From positions 3,999,548-4,063,547 of the forward strand of contig OU696576.1 in NCBI GenBank assembly GCA_916048095.2: DNA of 64,000 bases, given 5' to 3'. Positions 41,061-52,739 of this stretch are shown here, piece by piece. The translations under genes and the position numbers were made by a program. Under the pieces are notes generated by a model. That model worked only from the letters and a program-made list of their open reading frames with translations, was not told where the DNA came from and did no database searches. The stretch's first letter is position 1; each line of letters starts with the position of its first letter. This DNA is from Sacculina carcini (lineage: Eukaryota; Arthropoda; Thecostraca; Sacculinidae).

Positions 41061-42470
41061 CACACCTACTCAGTTTTTATCAGCACATGCGTTATTCATG
41101 CTATAAGTGACCCTATCAAATTGAATTATCATTAAATATGCACAACAAGTGTTATAATGTGTCTGAAAGCCCTAATATCATTGTTTGCACGGTACAGTGC
41201 AGCACTTCTATGTACAGTACAGCTTTGCATTCAATTATTGAGTATATTATTGTGTAAGAAAGCAGGGTTTGAGAACCGTTTTTTCTGCTAAAAACTGAAG
41301 CTGTTTTAAAAAACAACAGATGGCATAATTATTTTTATTTTTACACATTACCTTTTTCGTACCAGAAATTAACTACGTTGATTATAATAAATTTCATCAT
41401 TTCATTCACCAGATCAATTATTTGCAAATATAAATGTACAAACACTGCAAATATTTACACAAAGACTACAAATATACACACAAACTTAGTGTCCCTAATG
41501 AGACTACGAATATAAGCGGGTCGCATTATTCAGAGTGATAATCCTGAAGAGAAAAACGGACAATATTTTCGTGTAGGAAAAAACGACTTAGGAAATATAT
41601 TCAATGTACAAAAAGGTATTTGAACACAAATAACTACATCAAGAAAATCATCATCCATAAAACCAGTTCTAAAAACAGGTTAATAATAAAAAACAAATTA
41701 ATTTGATTCAAATTTCCATGATCTGACGCCAATTTTTCCCAAATCTCTACATCTACGAAAACTGTTTTTCAGAAAAATATATTGTGAAGAAACCATGGTT
41801 AAAAAATCAGTATAAATCAAGTGGTTTAACCAGCCGCTTATACCATTAGGCTAATTGCTATACAAAATGTATTTGAACGCACATCAATCAAATCTGTCTT
41901 CCATAGAGACTGTTCTAGAAAGCATTATTTCATTAAAAAATGCGTTAGTTTGAATAAACGTTTGTCAAAAAAACAGTTGACCAACCAATTACCTTGTCTT
42001 GTTCTGCTGTCAACATTTTCTGAATCTGTACATTAATAAAACGAATTTAAGACCAGTTTGAAAAACATAATTGTATTTTTATATAAAAAACATGGTTTCT
42101 TTAAAAAAAAACATGGTTTCTTAAAAAAAAACATGGTTTCTTTATAAAAACACATGATTACTCAATGAATTTGTTTAGTTATGCTGATAAATTATTTCAA
42201 ATATCCACATCATTAAAACCATCTTTAAAAACATGGGTTTTCTCAATGAAAAAACCACCGGACCCGGATGCACTTTCAAATAGTCTCCTGGGATATTTAT
42301 TGATAAATATTTTTGTTTTTTATACAGAAAAAGTAACCTAAAAAAGTGAACAAGAAATAACCCATGAGTTTTAATGTTATTACCACTTTTGTATCGCATT
42401 ATTTCATGTTTATCACGCCTTTGCTGACTAGTGCGCTATATGAAATACACGGTTTGTTTGTTGTTTATTT
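41061..42470. other. AT-rich spacer, no feature seen
   Basis: Long AT-rich DNA with a short triple repeat of AAAACATGGTTTCTT near 42090-42140. No gene or known family recognised. Confidence 0.4.
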
Positions 42471-42474
42471 GTGA

Positions 42475-43557
42475 AAATATAAAGTAACCTAATAACATAT
42501 AAAAAGTAACCTAAAAACCTAATCTTCGCAAAAATAACCTACAAAAAAGGTCAATTTCTGTTTACATTTCTGAACGAAGAAAATACACCAGTCCTTCTCT
42601 TCTATCCTCTTTCCGAGTTGGTACTATTTTCCACCCTCTCTCCGATCTGGTACCATTTTTACAACAAACCAACAAAGTATCATTTGGCAAACATCGCAAA
42701 AAGGAGCAAAATAGTTGAAAAGTTGAAAGCTGAAAGTTGAAAGCTAATACAAAAGTGAAATAAACTAATTGCAAATGTAAATGTTTTTAGTAATGGCCGC
42801 AATTCACTCGTATGTTAATTATATTGTTTCAATGGAACTTTTTATCAAATATCACATACTACAGCTTGTTTTTTGTGTGAGCGTAAACACTGCATGTGTG
42901 AATGCCCCCGTCCTCCCATATGTAGCACACTGTGCTCACAGTTTTATAAATGTCAAACGTGGTAAAATGGCGCTATATCACGCCCTGAAAATCACGTGCT
43001 AATTCCTGTTCAAGTAAATGCGTACTGTCAAATGCTAAAATGCAGTACCTGGTATATAGAGAGCTCAGATATCGTACTATACCACGCTCCAAACATTTCG
43101 CGACACCCTCCGGTTCGTGGATATTTCTTAAAATGGAATGACGCTATCCTGCGTACCGGAAAACGTATACATATCGAGTAACACAGATACTAAGGGGAAG
43201 ATCAATTGCGAAATCCTAACAGCAGAAATTTTGACATTTCTTGATCTTCAGACCAGATATTCCATCTCTTTTCCTATTTTATCCTCATATATACCGTGTT
43301 TGTTCCTCTTATCTGCAAAAATTCACCAAACTTCCTGGTAAACTTACCTAATAACAAGAAAAATAACAAAAGGTAACCTGACGCTAAAAAAAACCTAAAA
43401 GCAAAAAAAGTAACCTAATGATGAAAAAGTAACTTTTGGTAACCTAATAACTTTTTTAATAATTATCGTACACAACTTTTTCATGTGGTTTTAGGTAGCT
43501 TATGAAAAAGTGACCTTTAGGTGAAAAATTAACTTTATTAACTTTTGGCAGCCCTAC
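42475..43557. mobile_element. diverged copy of the 35.86 kb TIR element
   Basis: It shares GTGTGAGCGTAAACA, TGTGTGAATGCCCC, CACGCCCTGAAAATCACGTG and the GTAACCTAA-rich right part with 35857-36963, in the same order. The right end GGCAGCCCT is preserved. The left end could not be fixed. Confidence 0.65.
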
Positions 43558-44490
43558 CAATTGCAAAAAATGAAATTTCCGCTGAATTGCTCGGTACAGA
43601 TCCATGTTGCTGCAAGATATGTCAGTATTTGGAATTTAATCTTAGCTTTGATATGCAATGTGTTATGTGAACGTACATGGGCGGTACGACGGCGTATTGT
43701 ATGGGCTGCGACATTCTGGCGGTCAAGCGGCGAACACTAGCGCAGACGGAGCAGAAACGATCGCCACAAAGGCCGCGTACAAACAATGGCTCAAATTGTG
43801 CAAATGGAAAAACACAAACAATACGCAGCGAAAGCACCATACGCAAATACTCGCCAAGTGAATGTGCAACAATACAGGGAGGATTCGTGGGAATGATAAA
43901 CTAGTCCAACACCAACACCAACACGCACATGCCCAAACAACCACACGCACACACACACAGAGCCAACACAAGACTGACTATTGCCGCGTACCGACAGGGC
44001 GATGCTAGCGCCACCTAGACAGAATCACACACCTTACCTTGTGTACGATTTACTTTTACTGAAAGTTATGCTTAGCACTAGGACTAGGAAGTTGTACTAC
44101 CTAGAAAGACCGGATACGTGAATTGCTGGCTGTCGAATAAGGCTGCTGTTTTTCTAACGATTTCATTATAAAATTATTCGGGATTTGTGTTTATTAACGG
44201 TTTAGACAACGCTAAATCCAACGGTGCTAAACAATTTATATCAAAGGAGATGTAAGCATCGCAAATCCAATTTCAGTCAAAAATGACGATTTTTGCATAT
44301 TTGTATTAAGTTGCTATAGATGGTTTTATGCCAATTTAACAACCACCATTCGATTTTTTTTTACTAATGAAATTTTAAGACGCTAATAAGGACGATAGCA
44401 GGAAAGCAGACACTATTGTCCATTGCAAAGTCGCAACACAGTTGGACAACATCACGGTGACAATTCCATCGTATCAATGTAAAAAACAAG
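43558..44490. other. spacer containing an unassigned GC-richer island
   Basis: 43650-43870 is GC-richer with frames open on both strands, but no splice-site pair or protein motif is convincing. It is followed by a CAACACCAACACACAC simple run near 43906-43965. Confidence 0.4.
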
Positions 44491-44494
44491 CAAT

Positions 44495-44800
44495 GTGCTC
44501 GCTCTAAGTCATGGGTGCTCGCACCCCTATGGGGTGCGAGACTAATTCTTAGGAGTGTGAGGATTCCTATGAAAATTAAAGGGAAAATGTTTTACCTATG
44601 CTTTATATACTTCCCTAAAACATTGTTTTCTTACAGGAGCTTTAAGCTGAATGAATTAATATTGAGCAAGTTTTTGTTATTACGTCGTTTGTATTATATA
44701 TTTTTCATATAGATATCGAGAATCCAGGGGGTGCGATAAGTCCTTATTTGAAAAAGTGCGGAAACTGACATTTTTAAGAACCACTGTTCTGAGTACTCTG
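44495..44800. mobile_element. hAT-like remnant
   Basis: TTAAGAACCACTG near 44776-44788 is the inverse of the CAGTGGTTCTTAA end common in hAT elements. On the left, GGGTGCTCGCACCCC and GGGGTGCGAGAC resemble the start of such elements but the CAGTGG terminus is lost. About 290 bp, no transposase. Confidence 0.4.
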
Positions 44801-45938
44801 CACCTGGACATATTCATAATAACAGAAAATAATCCAAAGCAAAAGCCAGTATGCACACTTTTCTACAATAAGAACAAAAATAGCAGTGGATGTTTTTGCT
44901 CAAATTGCTAGAATATATTCAGTGAGAATATCCCGTATACGCTGGCCAATGTGTATACTTTATAATATCATCAATTCAGCTTGGATCAACAGTCAGGTTT
45001 ATACAATCAAGTTAGCAATGCAGTCAGTTTGAAGAAATCCATTTAGCGGGAATGAAAAGAGTTGATCGACGGAGTGCCTCACAATGCTACTGGTGACAAA
45101 CACCTGCCTTATGAACTTCCCTGTAAAATTCGCTGCACAGTGGAAATATTTGAGCTTAAAAATCAGCAATCGCATCTGACAAGCCTTCACATTCAGTGCA
45201 AGAATAAAAATAAAATGTTTGCATTTCATGTGAGAAACACACATGAGGAACGCTTGCTAATTCTCAATGTGCATCGTGTTTTTCTAATGAATTGTAAACT
45301 TGGTCTGGTTTATTCAGTTATTGGTGTCAAAATTGAATCGATAACATGTTATAAATGTTTAACACACATTTAAAATCTATTAGAATTATTATTTATAAAT
45401 TATTTTATCTATTAGAAAGGTATTAAGCTGATCTATTAAATGATGGTTGTTAAATTGTCATAAAAATTATCTAAATCTGCCAATTGAGACAAGCGTATAA
45501 AACTTTCATTGCAGTTAAACTTGGACATTACAAATAGAATTTACCACCCCTAATTTGATTGGGTTGTACTAATTATAACACCATAAGATTCAACGTTGTT
45601 CAAATTATCCAAAAGCATATACCAATGAGCAGTTTTGGAAAAAACATCCAAAAAAGAGTCATCCCAAATGACAGCCGTCAATTGACGGCTCCGGTCCTTC
45701 TAGGTAGACTTTTTTCTCTAGAAAAAACACTTATGCCTTCATACAAGCATTCCTACAAAACGCGGTGACAAATCCAAACGACAAAAGCACACACACAAAG
45801 TCCTAACATAACGACATTAGTTGAATTACTTCCATATTGCTTCTTTCTCTACGTTCAGCACTTCAAGAAACATACACGTACACTCACTCACATACACACA
45901 CGTCTGCAGAATAGTGTTTGTGTATGTGTGCATATGTG
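44801..45938. other. spacer, no feature seen
   Basis: It includes a 103-codon plus-strand open stretch at 45062-45373 with no recognised motif, and CA-rich DNA near 45870-45900. Nothing else was supported. Confidence 0.4.
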
Positions 45939-45955
45939 TGTGTGTGTGTGTGTGT
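45939..45955. repeat. (GT)n at the LINE-A 3' end
   Basis: 17 bp of GT immediately outside the 14-bp tail repeats of the minus-strand LINE. Confidence 0.85.
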
Positions 45956-45999
45956 ACTCACCGAGTTGTACTCACCGAGTTGTTCTACAGGATTTGAGC

Positions 46000-46872
46000 T
46001 TAAGCTCGAGCTGACCTGTCTCTCAACCTATCAATTTTACTTTTAAACTCTGATATTTTTTCACTCTCGACAATATCCGTGGGTAGTTTATTCCAACTAT
46101 CTATAGCTCTGTATGGGAAGCTGTACTTCTTTATATCCTTTTTGCAACGGGGTTTCCTTAATTTATACTTGTGTCCTCTTCCTTTCTTCTGCTTATAAAA
46201 ACCTGTAGTTATTGGAGTAGCCATCTCTTTCATATACTTAAATATGTTTATCAAATCCCCCCGCTTTCTTCTGTCCTCCAGACTAGTTAGGTTCAGAGCT
46301 TGAAGTCGTTCCTCATAGGTCCTGCCCGTCAGTTTCGGAGCAAGTTTCGTCGCCAGTCTTTGGAGTCTTTCCAGTTTCTTTTTGTGTCCCACCTCATGGG
46401 GGGACCAGACCACGGCGGCGTACTCCAACTTGGGTCTAATCACTGACACTATCAACTCTCTGATCATATGCTCATCCAGAAATTCGAAGGTGTGTTTAAT
46501 TCTAACAATCAAAGCATAAATTTTTCCGCAAATGTCATTAATGTGCCCTTGAGGAGAAAGATCAGTTTCCACAATAATTCCGAGATCTCTTTCTCTTGGA
46601 ACTTCTTGCAAGGATTTGTTTCCCAGCCTGCAAATCGTGGAAGGTCTGAAGTTACCTGTACCAAATCTCATCACGTGACATTTTTTTTGATTGAATTGCA
46701 TCTGCCATTTCTCTCCCCACTCCTTCACTCTATCCAGATCCTGCTGTAATGCCATACAGTCGTTTTGGTCCTTTACCATCTTCATCATTTTGGCGTCATC
46801 AGCAAACAGATGAATGTCGCTCTCGATATTATCCACCATATCGTTGATATACACGATAAACATTATCGGGCC
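46000..46872 (-). pseudogene. LINE-A RT active site to C-terminus
   Basis: It starts right after TGA (46874-46876) with GPIMFIVYINDM. Then come the catalytic LFADDAKMM, WQMQFNQKKCHVMRFG, RDLGIIVETDLSPQGH, PKLEYAAVVWSPH and the typical RRKRGDLINIFKYM ending. Stop at 46000-46002. Confidence 0.88.
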
Positions 46873-47300
46873 TCAGACCGAACCTTGCGGTACTCCACGC
46901 CTGATATGTCTACTCAATGATTCAACTCCTCTCACTGTTGTGCTCATCCTCCTTCCGATAAGATAGTCCTTCATCCAGTTGAGTAATGTTCCATTCACAC
47001 CTCTGTGATGCTCCAGCTTCCATAACAGTCTGTTGTGCGGTACTTTATCGAACGCTTTCGACAGATCTAGATACACGCTGTCCACCCATTGTCCTCTCTC
47101 CTGAATCGCATCAATGATATTGTTGTAATATCCCAACAGGCTAGACACACACGATCTTGACGCTCTGAATCCATATTGAGCACTTCTTAAAATCTTCTCT
47201 CCTTCCAGGTACCGAACCCACTGATCCTTAATTATTTTTTCACATATTTTGCACAAGACACTGGTCAGCGATATGGGTCTGTAGTTGAGCGGGTCAATTG
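46873..47300 (-). pseudogene. LINE-A RT palm segment
   Basis: Read from a frameshift near 47300: SAQYGFRASRSCVSSLLGYY, VYLDLSKAFDKVPHNRLL and RRGVPQGSV, then a TGA in place of the leucine that normally follows. It is in the same frame as the long N-terminal ORF. Confidence 0.85.
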
Positions 47301-47897
47301 TGGCACCTTTTTGTGTATTGGCACAATTTTAGAGCTCTTCCACTGTAGCGGTACTCTTCCATGCTTTAGACTGTTCATGACGATGTCATATATAGGCTCA
47401 ATAAGTTCACTACTACATCCCTTCAAAATATTTTCCGAGATGCCGTCTGGCCCGACAGATTTTCGTCCTTTCAGCTTTGATAATCTCTCTAGCAGGTCTT
47501 TTTTGGACACAACTATCTCACGCATCGGTTTGTAAACTGATTTCACTTGCTCCCCATAAAATGGCTCCTCATCTGTGAATACCATTTGAAAGTTTTCATT
47601 CATTATTTCGCATATTTCTTTAGGTTGTGTGTACACGGTACCTTCAAATTGTATCTCGCTGATGCCCACGTAGTTTTTCATCTTCTTGTTCACATAATTG
47701 AAGAACATTTTCGGTTCATCTTGACATTTCTCAACAATGTTTTTCTCATATTTTACCAACTCCTCTCTCCTTATACTCAAGTACCTGTTTCTTGCAGTCC
47801 TGTACGCATTCCAGTTTTTAGGTGAGTTTCTGTTCTCTGTTCCGTACTCTGTTCCACGCCTTCTCTTTTTCCATTCTAGCCTTTTCACATATTGCAT
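47265..47897 (-). pseudogene. LINE-A linker between endonuclease and RT
   Basis: It continues the protein in a shifted frame: WNAYRTARNRYLSIRRE, GRKSVGPDGISENILKG and WKSSKIVPIHKK. It overlaps the N-terminal frame at 47818-47897, where the first shift lies. The second shift is near 47300. Confidence 0.82.
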
Positions 47898-49773
47898 TGA
47901 ACCACGGCTTTCTATATCTTATTTTATTCTTCATTGCAGGGACGTATTCTGCTATGCCTTTATTGTGTATTTCTAGAAATAGGTCATATTTCCGCTGAAT
48001 GTCTCCTGTTTCCGTTAGTGAAGTCCAGTCGGTTCTCCCAAAGAATTCTCTGAGTCGCGGTATGTCTGCTCTATCATAGTTCAGCTTAGTACCTTGATAG
48101 TCAAAGTGAACCTCTTCATGCCTGGAGCCAGTGGTGTCCAGTTCAATTACCACATGATCACTTTTTCCTATTGGACTGTCGTAGTTCAGTGCATCGATCT
48201 CTTCAGATTGCCCTGTGAACACCAAATCCAGCCTTGATGGTGCGTCATTCCCTCGAAATCGTGTACTTTCTTTCACCCACTGACTCATAAAATTTCTCAT
48301 CATCAAATTCATCAGTCTTGTTCCCCAAGAAGTTTCTGATGCGGTTGATGACCATTCCTCCCAGTTTACGCCTTTGCAATTAAAATCTCCCATCACAATG
48401 GAATTTGTATACCTCTGCATCACTTCTCCGAGTTCCACTAGTGTGCAGTCGAGCATTTGTTCATAATCTTCACGATTCCAAGCACTGCTTCTGGGGGGGA
48501 CATATATTGCCACAACATGTTTATTTATGTTCGCTAAGTCCAGTCTGATAGCAAGAATCTCTGCATTATCCCCTTTGTATACCACTTGTGTTTTGATATT
48601 GCTTTGAGACAGCACCAATACTCCTCCTCCTTGTTTCCCTTTCCTGTCTCTCCTGTATATTTTGTATCGCTTGTCAATGATTCCTTCAACTTCTATGTCC
48701 TTATTAAGTTTGGTTTCCACTATAGCTAACACATCAGAGTTTGTTCTTGCCAAGTAATTGTTCAACTCACCCATACTGGAAAGTAGACCATCTATATTTG
48801 TGTACGATATTTTCAATCTTTTCTGTATGTTGCACTTTTGTATTTTATCCTTTTGTTTAGTGATACCGTCTAATTGAGGTACCACTTCCTCAGTCTCCCG
48901 TCCAGCACTCTCCACCTGAACTTCTCCTTCTCGGCCTCCGATCTCTGTTCGTTTTTTTCCTTCATTTGTTTGATGGTCTCTCTCAGTTTCTCTCTCTCTT
49001 CTTTGTTCAAATCCGGCTGCACAGCACACATTCTTGTACTCCGTTTTGTCCTTGCGCCTCCATGTGGCCCTCAGTACTTCATCAGCTACTGATTTTGAGC
49101 TGCATTTGATTCTCATTGGTCTTGATTTACCAGCCTCGTACATTCCAATACGGTGCACATCTTCGATGTTCTTTTCCAGTCCCTTCCCCTCCACATCTAG
49201 TTTATCGAAAAGTCCCTTCACCTTTCTTCTTTCCTGTTTCTCTCTTTCAGTTCTGGATGCAACAGCGTCTTCCTTCACACCGAATATTATGACGTTCCTG
49301 TCTCTTTCAACCATGTCCTTGACCATCTTCTTTTTATTGTTCAATACTTGAACGAATACCTGCTCTATCTCTGCTTTTCTGTTCTCTTGCTGCTCTTCCA
49401 CAATCGGTTTGAAATCCTCAACTTTCTGTTTTTGCGTTTTCGCCCATCCCACTTGATCCGTCTTAATGTTTTGCAGATCTTCCGAGTGCTTTTTGTCATG
49501 CTCCTCTGTGTCACTGAGTCTCTGTTTCAGTTCTCGGTTTTCATTGAGCAGTTGAGCCATTTGCCCTTTTAGTCTTTTGTTCTCTTCAACGATTTCATTG
49601 TTGTCTTCACGAACTTTGTCCAATTCGACCTCCATTGTTTTCAAAGACTTGACAATGTCTCTCAATTGCCCTATCTCGCCTCTTATCTCGTCAACTTTGG
49701 TGGCATTTTTCTCTACACTCAGCTCACACACCTCCCCTTTCTTTTGGTTTTGCCTAGTTCCCTTGCCTGACAT
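47818..49773 (-). CDS. LINE-A fused coiled-coil/RRM-like/endonuclease protein
   Basis: About 650 codons from ATG 49771-49773 (MSGKGTRQNQKKG). Residues about 25-165 are a Lys/Glu-rich coiled coil (QMAQLLNENRELKQRL). About 165-260 is a segment like the L1 ORF1 RRM (RDRNVIIFGVKED, VHRIGMYEAGKSRPMRIK). A charged linker follows. From about 315 the apurinic-type endonuclease runs through ISYTNIDGLLSSMGEL, VLAIVETKLN, SIVMGDFNCKGVNWEEW and SDHVVIEL. The function is the RNA-binding and nicking half of retrotransposition. Normally these are separate proteins; here they share one frame. Confidence 0.88.
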   Translation of the reverse strand: MSGKGTRQNQKKGEVCELSVEKNATKVDEIRGEIGQLRDIVKSLKTMEVELDKVREDNNEIVEENKRLKGQMAQLLNENRELKQRLSDTEEHDKKHSEDLQNIKTDQVGWAKTQKQKVEDFKPIVEEQQENRKAEIEQVFVQVLNNKKKMVKDMVERDRNVIIFGVKEDAVASRTEREKQERRKVKGLFDKLDVEGKGLEKNIEDVHRIGMYEAGKSRPMRIKCSSKSVADEVLRATWRRKDKTEYKNVCCAAGFEQRRERETERDHQTNEGKKRTEIGGREGEVQVESAGRETEEVVPQLDGITKQKDKIQKCNIQKRLKISYTNIDGLLSSMGELNNYLARTNSDVLAIVETKLNKDIEVEGIIDKRYKIYRRDRKGKQGGGVLVLSQSNIKTQVVYKGDNAEILAIRLDLANINKHVVAIYVPPRSSAWNREDYEQMLDCTLVELGEVMQRYTNSIVMGDFNCKGVNWEEWSSTASETSWGTRLMNLMMRNFMSQWVKESTRFRGNDAPSRLDLVFTGQSEEIDALNYDSPIGKSDHVVIELDTTGSRHEEVHFDYQGTKLNYDRADIPRLREFFGRTDWTSLTETGDIQRKYDLFLEIHNKGIAEYVPAMKNKIRYRKPWFNAICEKARMEKEKAWNRVRNREQKLT

Positions 49774-49908
49774 TATGCCTTTGGTTAAGGGACAGGTCAG
49801 CTCTCACCTTGCCCCCTTGTAGATACTCGGGTCTGCCGCTTGAAGCCACTCCAGCACACAAATCACCAATTGTCACAGCACCGCTCTTTACATGTCCATT
49901 AATTCACA

Positions 49909-49912
<4 letters not shown>

Positions 49913-49965
<53 letters not shown>

Positions 49966-49979
49966 CACACACACACACA
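49913..49979. repeat. (CA)n microsatellite at LINE-A 5' side
   Basis: About 67 bp of CA with one CG interruption. Confidence 0.95.
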
Positions 49980-50054
49980 ATTCAAGCACACGCACAAATT
50001 CAAGGTCACCGGACACCACTCGACACGTCCGATCGTCACCACTGTTACCACAAG

Positions 50055-50090
<36 letters not shown>

Positions 50091-50377
50091 TCTATTCTCT
50101 GTCTATTTGTTTGAGTGTATGTTTTTGTGTGTCTGTTATGATGTGTTTTCTGGTTTGTATTTGTGTCTCCATTGTGTTGTGATTTGTCAATCTGAGTGTA
50201 TGTCGCTGTATGTTTGCTGTGTTGTCTTAATGTGTTGTATGTTGTGTTGTCTTCTGTGCTGTATGTCTGCTGTACTATCTTATTCAATATGTATGTGTGT
50301 GTGCGTGTGTATTTTTGTGTTTCGGAGTATGTAAACGTGAGTGTATGTTTGTGTTTGTTCGTATATGTACTTGTCTG

Positions 50378-50433
<56 letters not shown>
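50055..50433. repeat. GT-rich region with two pure (GT)n runs
   Basis: Pure runs at about 50055-50088 and 50390-50433, separated by imperfect TGT-rich DNA. Confidence 0.92.
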
Positions 50434-50437
<4 letters not shown>

Positions 50438-50486
50438 AGGTGAGTGTGTGTGTTCGTGATTGTGTATGTGTATGACTCTTGTGCTT

Positions 50487-51035
<549 letters not shown>

Positions 51036-51639
51036 CAGACGCTTGTGAGGAGTCGTGCTGTGCGGTCGTGTTTAGAATCGGTCCTGGTTTAGCTTAGTTT
51101 ATATCTGCGTATTTGAGTTTTTTATGCTAGGGATCATATAGGTGTTGTGTTGAGCTGCAGCAGTGTACGGGGCCTCGCGTGCCTGTGTGCACTATTGTGC
51201 GCGTTCTGCGCTTTGGCACATTGATTAATTTGCAAATTGAATTTGATATTTGATCATTGTTTCGGCCAATTTGAACGCAAAACACGTCAAGAAAAATTTG
51301 AATCAAAACCATGTGCAACATTGATTGTGGCGCGCCCGGTATTTATATTTATATTTTGCAATTAGCGGATTAGTTTAGACTTGGTATTGTGTCTAAAAAA
51401 ATTAACAACTGAAGAGAAGGAGAGAAACATCATGCAGACTGGAAATAGCAAGTAGTGGGCGACACTGCCAGAGATCTCGGAACTGCAAACTTGTAAACTT
51501 GAGTACAGGCGCACGGATTTTGCACTAGTGTCCAAGTTAGTACAGGTGAGGCACACTATATATTCAATTCTACTTGAAGATATCAGCAATTCTGGTTTCG
51601 TTAACAAAGAATTTAACTTGGTGTAATAACGTGAGCCAA

Positions 51640-52739
51640 ATGGCTGGTACGACAGTGAAAACAACCGAGAGTGGCACTAACAGTCCGCTGACTGAGCCCA
51701 CCACGCTAGACAAGCCCGGTGGTAGTGAACGCAAACACTCTGAGACTGTTCCAACTACGGATGATCGGTGTATAGTATGCAGCAAAAAATGCATGTCTGA
51801 GTGTGTGAAGTGTAGAAACTGTAAACGTTTTGTACACCCGAAGTGTTCTGGTCTGCCTGCGTACGCCATTGTGACCTTTCTTAATACGAGGAGTCAGTAT
51901 ACATGTGAACCGTGTGTTGTCAAGCAACTCGGTGAGCAAGCCGAAATGCTGTTTGCGAAAGTTCATGCTTTGATGAATGGCGAAAACGGATCGAAACAAA
52001 GTGTGCTGAACTCCGATGATGCAATTGTGGATGACTGCACACACCAGGGTGTTGTTTCTGATGACGGTAAACAATCAGAACGTGTACAAAACGTCGTATC
52101 GACAAAAACGGATGCACGAAAAACAAAAGTGTGTCATTTCTACAAACAAAATAAATGTAAATACGGACTGAAGGGTCGTGACTGCCCTTATGCTCACCCA
52201 AAACTGTGCTACAGGTATAAACGGTGTGGTTTGGATCCAGTCAATGGATGCAAGAAAGGAAAAGAGTGTCAATATTTCCACCCACCTATCTGTTCGAGCT
52301 CAGAAAAAAGAAGCGAGTGTTTAAACGAAAAGTGCACTCGTTTGCACCTAAGGGGCACACGTCGACGAGCCTCCGCGGAAAGTAAGCACTGGGAAGCTCC
52401 ACGTCTGGAAAATGCCCGGATCTCTCAAACAATGAGCGTGATCGAATTGCTGCGAGAACTACTGTACCACCGAAGCACCGACACGAACGCGTACAGCCAG
52501 CGGCGCAACCCGCCTACCATTCGTACACACAGCCTGAATACTCGCAAACCACGGTGACTTTTTTAGTGCACCAGATGCAGCAAATGCAATCAGTGCAGCA
52601 CCAGATACTGCAGCTGTTGAAAATGAATTCCTGGCAGTGGAGCCCCCAACACACCGACAACCAGAGCTTCTATCGCCACAATCAACAGCAGCAACAACCG
52701 CCGCAGCAAAACGCAGCACCAATGGCGTGTAAAAGATAA
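51640..52739 (+). CDS. LINE-B ORF1: PHD-like + triple CCCH zinc-finger protein (one frameshift)
   Basis: The likely start is ATG 51640 (MAGTTVKTTESG). Near 51771-51918 lies a Cys/His-rich finger CIVCSKKC...CRNC...FVHPKC...CEPC, like a PHD finger. Near 52128-52345 are three CCCH-type fingers (CHFYKQNKCKYGLKGRDC PYAH; CYRYKRC...CQYFH; CLNEKCTRLH). The frame then shifts at about 52380-52420. The second frame gives QPAAQPAYHSYTQPEYSQ, a Gln-rich helical segment HQMQQMQSVQHQILQLL, and the stop 52737-52739. Without the shift the protein ends at 52557. It probably binds the LINE RNA. The 1-nt shift may be mutation; no slippery site was noticed. Confidence 0.8.

Larger units (their letters stand above)
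45956..49912 (-). mobile_element. LINE-A: CR1-like LINE with fused ORF1-EN-RT frame
   Basis: Near full-length minus-strand LINE. Order: about 140 bp 5' UTR, a single long frame (coiled coil, RRM-like, endonuclease, RT), a short 3' UTR and two tandem copies of ACAACTCGGTGAGT (45956-45983 on the plus coordinate). The copy is dead through two frameshifts and a nonsense codon. CA repeats border the 5' side and GT the 3' side. The clade call is by RT style only; the fused frame is unusual for CR1. Confidence 0.85.

Noticed and set aside
45062..45373. 103-codon open frame on the plus strand
   Set aside because: No recognisable domain, no splice context and no repeat relation; likely chance.
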